A stretch of DNA of 64,000 nucleotides. It comes from Hericium rajendrae (lineage: Eukaryota; Basidiomycota; Agaricomycetes; Russulales; Hericiaceae). A program made the translations under genes and the position numbers. Each line of letters opens with the position of its first letter. Position 1 is the stretch's first letter. The stretch spans positions 1,054,001-1,118,000 of the forward strand of contig CM065881.1 in assembly GCA_033439255.1 (NCBI GenBank), written 5' to 3'. Below the pieces are notes generated by a model. The model was not told the origin of the DNA and did no database searches. It saw only the letters and a list, made by a program, of their open reading frames with translations. Shown here piece by piece: positions 55,508-64,000 of the stretch.

Positions 55508-56131
55508 ACCAACAATTAAAACATTACCTTAAAGACAGCAACAACGAGCAAGAAACAACGAGCGAGCAGAAAACAACGAGGAGCAAGCGAAAAACAACGA
55601 CGAGCGAGCAAACGACGTCGACGAAGGCATCGACGTGGCAAGAGATAGTGGGAGTTAAAGAGCAAGAGGCAACGCGCGTCGCGCGAGCCTTATATACAAA
55701 TCCCGGGCGGAGCTGGGATTCGTGGCTGCTGGGCGCTTGCCGAGCGTCGCGTCAGAGACTGGGGCCAGACCTCACTAAATGGCCTTGGCTCCCTGTGAGC
55801 TTCGTGTACAGTAGATACTTACCATGCTCATTCATTCGAATTGTATGTACGATTTATAGCTCTAATGTTTTTTTCTAAATTTACGTGATTTTATTTGATT
55901 TGCTGTGGTTCAAGAAACGTAGCTTCGCTCGTTTGGTGGCTGAAGCACCGAAACGATGCGTCGAAGTTCGTCTCTGTCGCTGTCTCCACCACCTCCACTC
56001 TCTACTCTCTTCCCTCTACCCTCCTCCTCTCCCTCTGACTTGTCGGACTGCATGCCGGAGGGACTCAGGAGGATGCAGAGGGCCTAAAAGGTGAGTAAAA
56101 AAGTCTTTCATTTCGTTTATTCGTGCTAATG
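55508..56131. other. Purine/A-rich low-complexity and unassigned sequence
   Basis: AACAACGAGCGAGCA-like units repeat at about 55,540-55,620. The rest shows no gene. Confidence 0.4.
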
Positions 56132-56167
56132 TCGAGAGTATCGCTCGAATGAGCGATACTCTCGACT
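56132..56167. repeat. Perfect hairpin GTCGAGAGTATCGCTC
   Basis: GTCGAGAGTATCGCTC, loop GAAT, GAGCGATACTCTCGAC: a 16-bp perfect stem. It shares its core with the hairpin inside hAT-like element 1 (46,151) but lies outside any recognised element. Confidence 0.85.
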
Positions 56168-56384
56168 TCTTTCGCCCTCCCGTGCTCTCAACCCCCCTCG
56201 CCTCTGACTGCCGCCCCTCCAGCGACACTCCGTCACCTCGCTCTCGCGCACCCTCCGCGCCCTTTTGACTGCCCACCACCCCATCAACGACACCCTCAGC
56301 CCGACCGCAGCCTGCCCCCGCAGCCCGCGCGCGACCCACCCATCCGGACCACGACACGGGCAGACGCGGACGACATACAGCCCG

Positions 56385-57085
56385 TCGAGTCAGCCCGTTG
56401 ACGACGCGGACAGCCCGTCGCCAACGCCAACAGCCCGTCGCCAACGCCAACAGCCTGTCGCCGACGCCAACAGCCCGTCGCCGATGCGGCAAGCCCAGCA
56501 ATGACACGGCAAGCCCAGCGACGATGCCGGATGCCCGTCAATGACGCGGCCAGCCCAGCGATGATGCGGGAACCCCAGCGACGACGCGGCCAGCCCAGTG
56601 ACGACGCGGCCAGCCCAGCGATGACGCTGGACAGCCCGTCGACGACGCTGGACAGCCCAGCGACGATGCGGCCAGCCCGTCGACGACGATGCCAGCCCAG
56701 CGACGACGCGGCCAGCCCAGCGACGACACGGGAACTCCAGCGATGATGCCAACAGCCCAGCGACGACGCCGGACAGCCCAGCGACGACGCTGGACAGCCC
56801 AGCGACAACACGGCCAGCCCGTCAACAATGCGGCCAGCCCGTCGACGACAACGCCAGCCCAGCAATGACGCCGCCAGCCCAGCAACGATGCTGCCAGCCC
56901 AGCGATGACGCGGCCAGCCCAGCGACGATGCTGGACAGCCCATCGACGACGCGGGACAGCCCAGCAACGACGCGGCCAGCCCGTCGACGATGCGGCCAGC
57001 CCATCGACAACAACGCCAGCCCAGCGACAACACCGCCAGCCCAGCGACAACGCCGCCAGCCCAGCGACAATGCCACCAGCCCAGC
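56385..57085. repeat. GC-rich 20-21-bp minisatellite
   Basis: About 34 imperfect units of GCCCAGCGACGACGCGGCCA type (variants GCCCGTCGACGACGCTGGACA, GCCCAGCGATGATGCGGGAAC). Long open frames on both strands are by-products. The last unit (CCAGCGAC) merges with ATCTTCACCGAATCC of the Gypsy relic, where intact elements have CCGCCGACATCTTCACC. So the array grew at, or recombined into, the retroelement. Confidence 0.85.
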
Positions 57086-57942
57086 GACATCTTCACCGAA
57101 TCCCGACATCCATTCCATCAACCTCATCTCCCCTTTCCCATCGCCAACACCATCGAGGGCAGTGCACTCATCCCCCTCCTCCGCTATTGTGCTGTGAAGC
57201 GTTGGGAAGCCGAAGGAGTTTGGTTTCGATTGAGGTCGTGGAAACCACGTGCAGGTGCTATCTCCATTGCCTTATACGTTCGAATTCGAGTTTCCTTTGA
57301 TGTCGACTTGCAAGAATTCACGTTCGGTGCCTCGGATATCGCTTACCACTGTCGCCAACCCAACCGAGGATCCTCTGCAAGTATCCTACCATCGACCTCG
57401 TTCCCCTTTTGCACACTAGGTCTCTTCACCCCCGAACCCTTGCCTGAGCCTGTGTGGGCCAGAGAACGCCTCGGCCACCGATTCCTCAGAAACCCGTACT
57501 CGGACCCCCTGTACCCTCGTGCTCTTGGTCGTCGCCCAGTCGCGGCTGACTTCTTCTAGACCTCACCATTGATCCCACCGACCCCCGTTTCCAGACCACA
57601 GAACCATACCCACTCGGCGTCTTTGCCTCGCTCGACGAATACTTCATCTACACCCTTTCTGGCATCGTTCGAATAGACTTCGTCACTCCGGACGAGGACG
57701 ACGACGGTCCCGCACAGTGGTACTTCGCCGATCGTGACGACCAGGCAGACCTCGAGCTTAACGACTTCAACGTCGCAGCTACAGAACACCGTCGCCAACA
57801 CCCCGCTACCCCGCCGCTTCCCACCGTCGCCCTTCCTAGTGCAGATTCTCCCCCTGCTCGCACCACCCCACTTGTTGTTCCCCCAGGTATTACCTTCAAC
57901 CCGGTAACCAACAACTACTACGCATACCGCTCCGACACCAAT
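57086..57942 (+). mobile_element. Gypsy relic: gag 5' part, interrupted by Gypsy element 2
   Basis: Sequence closely follows the 5' internal part of elements 1 and 2, from ATCTTCACCGAATCC through GTGAAGCGTTGGGAAG, the GACTTCTTCTAG junction and on to TCCGACACCAAT. There element 2 begins with TGTCACGG. In element 2 the same place reads on as CGGCTTGTAG. The 5' LTR of this relic is missing, replaced by the minisatellite. The rest should lie beyond the window. Confidence 0.85.
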
Positions 57943-58365
57943 TGTCACGGATCGCTCCATTTCTCTCCGCCTTCTTCTCTGCCATCAAGGCATCGCGTCG
58001 GTCATGTGCTCCAGCAGCCCCATCACATGTTCACTTCCTCACATGACCTGGGGCTATCCTTCACCCATGCCCTTGTTCCCCTTTGGGACATCCTATTGTT
58101 CTCCCTCCCATTGTTCTCCTTTTGGCCACCATTGTTCTCACTCTATTGTTCAACCCGTTATGGTGTCCATTGTTCTTTTCCCATTGTCGTCCCAGTACTT
58201 ATAGTCTCCCTGTCGCTCGCCTATTTCCCTAGATTGTCCATTTCGTCTGTACCGTACTGTACCTCCAATACAGGTCACTGCGCTGCTAGTCGCTCTCTGC
58301 TCTCTCGCTCCCATCATCGCTGGTGACTTGGGTGGTTCTCTGCTGTCTACGACCGAGTCTTGACA
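57943..58365 (+). repeat. 5' LTR of Gypsy element 2
   Basis: 423 bp, TGTCACGG...CTTGACA, the reverse complement of the element 1 LTRs with few differences. Confidence 0.92.
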
Positions 58366-58368
58366 CCT

Positions 58369-58918
58369 GGACAATCTCTCATACACCCGCCTCACCTCTC
58401 TACTATCGCCCATCATACCTTTCTTCTTTGAACCCTTCACCGCCGACATCTTCACCGAATCTCGACACCCATTCCATCAACCTCATCTCCCCTTCCCCAT
58501 CGCCAACACTATCGAGGGCAGTGCACTCATCCCCCTCCTCCGCTATTGTGCTGTGAAGCGTTGGGAAGCCGAAGGAGTTTGGTTTCGATTGAGGTCGTGG
58601 AAACCACGTGCAGGTGCTATCTCCATTGCCTTATACGTTCGAATTCGAGTTTCCTTTGACGTCGACTTGCAAGAATTCACGTTCGGTGCCTCGGACATCG
58701 CTTACCACTGTCGCCAACCCAACCGAGGATCCCCTGCAAGCATCCTGCCATCGACCTCATTCCCCTTTTGCACACTAGGTCTCTTCACCCCTGAACCCTC
58801 GCCTGAGCCTGTGTGGGCCAGAGAACGCCTCGGCCACCGATTCCTCAGAACCCCATACTCGGATCCCCTGTACCCTCGTGCTCTTGGTCGTCGCCCAGTT
58901 GCGGCTGACTTCCTCTAG
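58369..58918 (+). CDS. Gypsy element 2 first open frame (ATG-less N-terminal Gag-like segment)
   Basis: An uninterrupted frame from just after the LTR to TAG at 58,916-58,918 with no ATG. It contains IEGSALIPLLRYCAVKRWEA, GVWFRLRSWKPRAG, VSFDVDLQEFTFGASDIAYH and RALGRRPVAADFL. The stop overlaps the start of the next frame (CTA GAC CTC, LDLTIDPTD) by a -1 step. Conserved in three copies. Confidence 0.55.
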
Positions 58919-60594
58919 ACCTCACCATTGATCCCACCGACCCCCGTTTCCAGACCACTGAACCATACCCACTTGGCATCTTTGCCTCGCTCGACGAATA
59001 CTTCATCTACACCCTTTCCGGCATCGTTCGAGTAGACTTCGACACTCCGGACGAGGACGACGACGGTCCTGCACAGTGGTACTTCGCTGATCGTGACGAC
59101 CAGGAGGACCTCGAGCTTAACGACTTTGACGTCGCAGCTACAGAACACCGCCGTCAACACCCCGCTACCCCACCGCTTCCCACCGTTGCCCTTTCTAGCG
59201 TAGATTCTCCCCCTGCTCGCACCACACCACTTGTTGTTCCCCCAGGTATTACCTTCAACCCGGTAACCAACAACTACTACGCATACCGCTCCGACACCAA
59301 TCGGCTTGTAGTTGGTTGGCAACCCAGCCTCGTAGACGAAAGTGACCTGTGGTTTTGGCAGGCCAGTACCCTCTTCTTAACTGCTGCAGAACTTGCACTC
59401 TCTCAGGCAGTTATAGAGAATCTCGCTCAGCAACAAGCTACCCGCCTCGATACCCTTCGGGCCCCACTACCACCACCTGTTTCAACGCCTACCCCAGTAC
59501 CAGTCCCCTCATCTGCTCCACCCGTTGCCGCTGTTGCATCGACACCCACCGTCAACGTCAAACCAATCATTGCCCCACCTCCCCCTGTTCTGCCGCCCGA
59601 CGACATGTCCAACCCCGAGATCGGCGTCAAACCTGCTCCCTTTGAGGGAGATCGTTCCAAGTCCAAGGAATTCCAGCTGCGTATTCGCTTATTCCTTCGT
59701 GCCAACTCTGTCAGGTATAAAGAGGATACCGCCCAGATCTCCCTCTTCCTCGACCTCTGCCAGGGCCCTATTGCCGGCCAGTGGGCCACCCAGCGTGTCG
59801 AGGAGATCCTTGAGGATGACGATCTTGTGGCTGCAGCCACATCTCCAGCCCATGTCCCTCGCTACGCCAACCTCACTGCCCTTCGAACTCGCTTCAATTT
59901 GGACTTCTCCCCCCTTGACGACTCCAAGGACGCCTCCCATGCCATCCAGACCCTCCAGATGGGCACGCGCCCGGTAGTCGACTACATCACCGAGTTCGAG
60001 TCCTTCGCTCCTCGCACCGGCTACAACGATGTGGCCCTGATCGATTGGTTCCTGCATGGCCTCAACAGCGCCTTGCGAGATGATTGCCAGCGCAGCTACC
60101 CCACGCCCACCACCCTGGTTGAGTGGAAGGCAAGGGCCCGGGACAGGAATGCTGCCTACCTCATGCGCACCCGGTTCCAGAGTCCCCGCCCTACAACTGG
60201 GCGCGCCCCGGTGAGCACTCGCTCCCCTCAGTCCACATCTACTGGCCGACCCCGCACAGTTGCTGCTACAGGTGCCCCACTGCCCAAACTCTCGGAGCCT
60301 GACCGTGAGCGTCTCAGGCGTGAGGGTGGTTGCTTCCGCTGCCGCCAGAAGGGCCATGGCTTCCGCGACTGCCCCCTCAATGCCGACTCCAACCCCCGTG
60401 CCCCAATCCCTCGTGTCCGAGCGCTAGAAACCGGCTCTGCCCCGGGAGTAGCTCCAGAAGATGCAGCCGCCGCCCTCGCTGTCCCCGCCATCAACAGGTC
60501 CATCGCCGACTTATCGTCGCAGTTGAAGGACTTGAGTGAGGAAGAAAGGGAAGAGGCAAAAGCTGCATTAAAGGATATGGTTGAGGGTTTTTAA
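58915..60594 (+). CDS. Gypsy element 2 gag (intact open frame)
   Basis: 560 codons open to TAA at 60,592. The only ATG near the front is at 59,605 (MSNPEIGVKPAPFEGDRSKS); the 230 codons before it are open and protein-like (ASLDEYFIYTLSGIVRVDF, GITFNPVTNNYYAYRSDTNR). Capsid-like helices (QISLFLDLCQGPIAGQWATQ, PVVDYITEFESFAPRTGYND), a zinc knuckle CFRCRQKGHGFRDC, and a charged C-terminal helix ending KDMVEGF follow. Gag packages element RNA in cytoplasmic particles. The frame ends at GGTTTTTAAA, a run of five T before the stop, and pol is open in the -1 frame there, so -1 ribosomal frameshifting is likely. Confidence 0.85.
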   Translation, partial: LDLTIDPTDPRFQTTEPYPLGIFASLDEYFIYTLSGIVRVDFDTPDEDDDGPAQWYFADRDDQEDLELNDFDVAATEHRRQHPATPPLPTVALSSVDSPPARTTPLVVPPGITFNPVTNNYYAYRSDTNRLVVGWQPSLVDESDLWFWQASTLFLTAAELALSQAVIENLAQQQATRLDTLRAPLPPPVSTPTPVPVPSSAPPVAAVASTPTVNVKPIIAPPPPVLPPDDMSNPEIGVKPAPFEGDRSKSKEFQLRIRLFLRANSVRYKEDTAQISLFLDLCQGPIAGQWATQRVEEILEDDDLVAAATSPAHVPRYANLTALRTRFNLDFSPLDDSKDASHAIQTLQMGTRPVVDYITEFESFAPRTGYNDVALIDWFLHGLNSALRDDCQRSYPTPTTLVEWKARARDRNAAYLMRTRFQSPRPTTGRAPVSTRSPQSTSTGRPRTVAATGAPLPKLSEPDRERLRREGGCFRCRQKGHGFRDCPLNADSNPRAPIPRVRALETGSAPGVAPEDAAAALAVPAINRSIADLSSQLKDLSEEEREEAKAALKDMVEGF

Positions 60595-63500
60595 AGCGCC
60601 CCCCGGTCACGTCGTCCGTGGGTGGCAAGAAACATTTCTTTGATCCGTCGAATCGCTTCTCTGTACTATCCGACCCCTGTGAGCAATCGTATCCATCGTC
60701 TTGCGCATGTCCGCTATCACGCCCAACCGTCAGACACCGTCCATTACGCTCCAGGCCAAGATTATCACTACCCCGATCAAGAAACAAATCGACGCTGAGG
60801 CACTTCTCGATAGTGGTGCAGAAGGCATCATTATGCACCCCGAGTTTGCCAAGAAACACCAGTTCCCCCTCAAGAAACTCCCTAAACCCTTTCCCGTTCG
60901 CAATGTGGACAACTCCGAAAACATCATGGGCTGGGTCTGCTATTCAGTCAACCAGAACATCCGCATTTACGCCAAGGACTCGACGTCCTTCCATGAGGAG
61001 ACAGCTGAGTTCTATCTCGTTGACATTGGTGACTACGACATTATCCTTGGGACCGATTGGTTACAGGAACACAACCCTGAAATTGATTGGGTCTCTCGTC
61101 GTGTCGACATGACTCGATGCCCTCCCTCTTGCACTCTGAATAAACCCCCGGTCAAGAACCTGTCCACTCGCACTGAACGCCGCCACTCAGCCCCTCGTCC
61201 ACCAGTCCTCAGCACTGCTGCAGTACTGCTCCCCCCACCTTGCCCCCTCCATTGCTCCCACTGCCCCCACCATTTGTTGCTGCTCCACTTCCCAAATACG
61301 TGATCCCTGCTCGCCGAGTCCAAGGTGTCCGCCTTCGCCGCATCCACCTGTCCAAAGTCCCTGCACGTCTATTCACTGAGGACGATGACCCCCGACCTAA
61401 TGTCGATGACGACTGGGTTGAAGAGGGCCTTCGTCTAGCTGGTGTTCTCCCTGACTGGGACACACCACCCCCACCAGACGACGACCCCGACTATCAACAC
61501 ACCATCCGTATCCGTCGCTCTTTCACCAATGCTCAGAAACTGGCGGAGCGTGTGGCCACTCGTGTTGCAGAGAAGTCCTTTGCTGAGATGGTTCCCCCTC
61601 AGTATCAGGATTTCCAACCTGTCTTCGACGAGGAATCCTCCCATCGCCTCCCCGAACGTCGCCCTTGGGATCACGCCATTGACCTGAAAGATGGTTTTGA
61701 ACCCCGTTCATGCAAGGTCTATCCCATGGCTCCTACCGAGCAGGAGGACCTCGATTCATTCCTTGATGACCAGGTCAAGAAAGGCTACATCCGTCCTTCC
61801 AAATCCCCTATGGCGAGTCCCTTCTTCTTTATCAAGAAAAAGATGGAAAACTACGCCCCGTCCAGGACTATCGCACCCTCAACAAAGGCACCATCAAGAA
61901 TGAATATCCCCTGCCCCTCATCTCTGAACTCGTTGACAAGCTCAAGGGTGCCAAAGTCTTCTCCAAGATGGACGTTCGTTGGGGTTACAACAACGTTCGC
62001 ATCAAGGAGGGCGACGAATGGAAAGCCGCCTTCAAAACCAACCGCGGTCTCTTTGAACCCCTGGTGATGTTTTTTGGTCTTACCAACTCCCCTGCCACGT
62101 TCCAAGGAATGATGAATGAACTTTTCAAGGATCTCATCGACACGGGCAAAGTCGTCATCTACATGGACGATATCCTCATTTTCACCGAAACCCTCGAAGA
62201 ACATCGCGACCTTGTGCGCAAGGTCCTCCAACGCCTCCAGGACAATGACCTCTTCCTCAAACCAGAGAAGTGCTCGTTCGAGCAGCCCTCAGTTGAGTTC
62301 CTCGGTCTCATCGTCTCCCATAACACGCTCGCCATGGACCCCGTCAAGGTTGCAGGCATTGCTGAATGGCCTGCCCCTCGTAACGTCAAGGACGTCCAGT
62401 CCTTTGTTGGCTTTGGCAACTTCTATCGACGCTTTATCCAGGACTTCTCCAAAGTCGCTCGTCCCATGTTTGACCTTACCAAGAAAGACCATCCTTGGGC
62501 CTGGTCTGCTGAATGTCAACATGCCTTTGAGGCTCTTAAAGCTGCGTTCACCTCGTCCCCAGTCCTTATCATGCCTGACCCGTCCAAACCCTACCTGGTT
62601 GAGGTCGATGCCTCAGACTATGCCACAGGAGGTATCCTATCCCAGCGCGGGGAGGACGAGCAATGGCACCCTGTTGCTTACATCTCCAAGGCCTTCACCG
62701 CCCCCGAACGCAACTACGACATCTATGACAAGGAACTCCTGGCCATCATCCGCGCCCTCGAAGCCTGGCGCCACTACCTGGAAGGTTCTCCCCATACTGT
62801 GGAGATCTGGACCGACCATAAGAACCTGGAATACTTCAAGTCTGCCCAAAAGCTGAGTCGTCGTCAGGCTCGCTGGGCTCTCTTCCTCACTCGTTTCGAC
62901 TTCACCCTGATCCACAAACCCGGTATTCATCACCGGCCAGATGCCATGTCGAGACGACCTGACCATAGAGAGGGGGTGGACGACGACAACTCAGATCGTG
63001 TCCTCCTCGACCCCAAGTACTTCCAGATTCGTGCTACACGTCCAGCCGCTGTCAAGTCCATTGGCAATGCTGATCTTCGCCAACGCATTCGCAATGCCAA
63101 GACCAAGGATATTGAGGTCGTTCAAGCCCTTGACGTGATCCTGAACAACGGTCCTCGCTCCCTCGTCAAGAACCTCCAAGAATGGAACTACGAGGATGGC
63201 CTCATCCTCTTTCGTGGCAAAGTCTACATCCCTGCTGACAAGGACCTTCGTCGGGACATCGTCAAGCTGCATCATGATACCCCCATGGCTGGTCACCCAG
63301 GACGCTACAAGACCTATGAGCTCCTCAGTCGCAACTACTGGTGGCCCGGTATGTCTGTCTTCGTTCGTGACTATGTTGATGGCTGTGCTACCTGCCAGGC
63401 CACCAAGGTTCAAAATCACCGCCCTCATGTTGAAACAATTCCCAATGCCATCCCTACCCGTCCCTTCCAAGACATTACCTCGGACTTCATTGTCAAACTT

Positions 63501-64000
63501 CCAGAATGCCGAGGCTATGACTCCATCAATGTGGTCGTCGACCGTTTTACAAAGCATGTCTCCTTCACTCCTTGTAAAGAGACCATTACCAGTGATGGCA
63601 CAGTCGACATCCTTTTTGACAGGATTTATCGGAACTACGGCCTCTGGGAACGCCTCATCTCTGATCGTGGCCCACAGTATGCAGGCAAAGTCATGCGTGG
63701 CGTCTTCGACAAACTTGGTATCAAGTCCTCCCTCAGCACCGCCTATCATCCACAGACCGACGGCGAGTCAGAACGCGTCAATCAAGAACTCGAGCAGTTC
63801 CTTCGTACCTTCTGCAACTACCGTCAGGATGATTGGGTCCAATGGCTCCCTTATGCTGAGTTCTCGCACAACCACCGTATCCACAGCGCCACTAACCGAG
63901 CTCCATTTGAAATGCTCCTCGGCTATATTCCCACTGCCATCCCCACTGTCAACCCCACATCGTCTACACCCGCCGTCGAGGATCGTTTCCGTCACCTCGA
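60595..64000 (+). pseudogene. Gypsy element 2 pol with three one-base losses (incomplete at edge)
   Basis: The same domains as element 1: protease (LLDSGAEG), reverse transcriptase (VIYMDDILIF at about 62,155), RNase H (VEVDASDYATGG), integrase HHCC finger and DDE residues to about 63,770. The frame breaks three times relative to element 1, each time by one base in a homopolymer: TTT to TT near 60,700, six C to five near 61,232, six A to five near 61,842. After the third loss the frame stays open to the window edge. Where element 1 has the internal TGA, this copy has CGA. RNase H, integrase and RT motifs themselves are unaltered. Confidence 0.88.

Larger units (their letters stand above)
57943..64000 (+). 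mobile_element. Ty3/Gypsy retroelement 2, 5' part (runs off the window)
   Basis: 5' LTR at 57,943-58,365, then the first frame, gag and pol up to the integrase core at the window edge. It is inserted into a relic of its own family, with presumed 5-bp target CCAAT (57,938-57,942). It is very similar to element 1, so both were active recently. Its pol has three one-base losses relative to element 1. Confidence 0.92.

Noticed and set aside
56296-57199. Long W/R/A-rich frames across the GC minisatellite
   Set aside because: Open on both strands purely from the 20-21-bp repeat.

Overview
The window reads as nuclear DNA of a mushroom-forming basidiomycete (Agaricomycetes). The evidence is gene style and content: genes are split by many short introns (about 36-100 nt, mostly GTRNGT...YAG) that keep reading phase exactly. 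The families include an intact KDZ transposase with a CxC2-type zinc region, a TET/JBP-like 2OG-Fe(II) dioxygenase, a BTB-family remnant, Zn2Cys6 and C2H2 regulators, an F-box/nucleotidyltransferase-like protein and chromodomain Ty3/Gypsy retroelements. No ribosomal RNA or tRNA gene and no CRISPR array was recognised. I cannot name the species. All exon structures were worked out by eye from splice signals and phase.

Layout. 0-1.3 kb: the 5' end of a minus-strand gene, then a broken gene fragment cut by a foldback minisatellite. 2.2-9.6 kb: three co-oriented minus-strand genes of mushroom-restricted types, one with three tandem exon+intron copies. 11.0-12.5 kb: two small minus-strand genes. 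13.1-17.1 kb: an apparently intact 11-exon KDZ transposase. 18.4-20.1 kb: a C2H2 zinc-finger regulator. 20.9-25.6 kb: about 29 copies of a 163-bp CpG-rich satellite ending just upstream of the TET/JBP-like gene (25.8-27.7 kb). 27.9-33.8 kb: a convergent gene, a small Lys/Ser-tailed gene, a BTB remnant and a Zn2Cys6 regulator. 34.2-38.5 kb: a Brr2 helicase fragment, a gutted Gypsy pol with chromodomain, an 863-codon ORF, a polypurine tract and an LTR. 39.1-40.6 kb: a broken EG-repeat gene, two more foldback minisatellites and a gene remnant. 40.7-44.2 kb: a divergent ribonucleotide reductase small-subunit homologue, two unknown genes and an F-box/NTase-like gene. 44.2-45.0 kb: AT-rich simple sequence.

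The right third is nested mobile DNA. A hAT-like element (45,035-55,499; TSD AATAAGAG) contains a complete Gypsy element on the minus strand (46,532-55,386; TSD GCGCG). That Gypsy element contains a second hAT-like element (51,030-52,754; TSD CCTTTAAT). To the right, a GC-rich minisatellite runs straight into a Gypsy gag relic, which is cut at 57,943 by a second Gypsy element that leaves the window.

How parts may connect (inference): fungal KDZ transposons and TET/JBP genes are reported to travel and expand together, and TET/JBP enzymes act on 5-methylcytosine. Here both lie near a CpG-dense satellite, and one Gypsy pol carries a CpG-type CGA-to-TGA stop. Several genes carry only one-base losses, often in homopolymers, so pseudogene status there could partly reflect sequence error.
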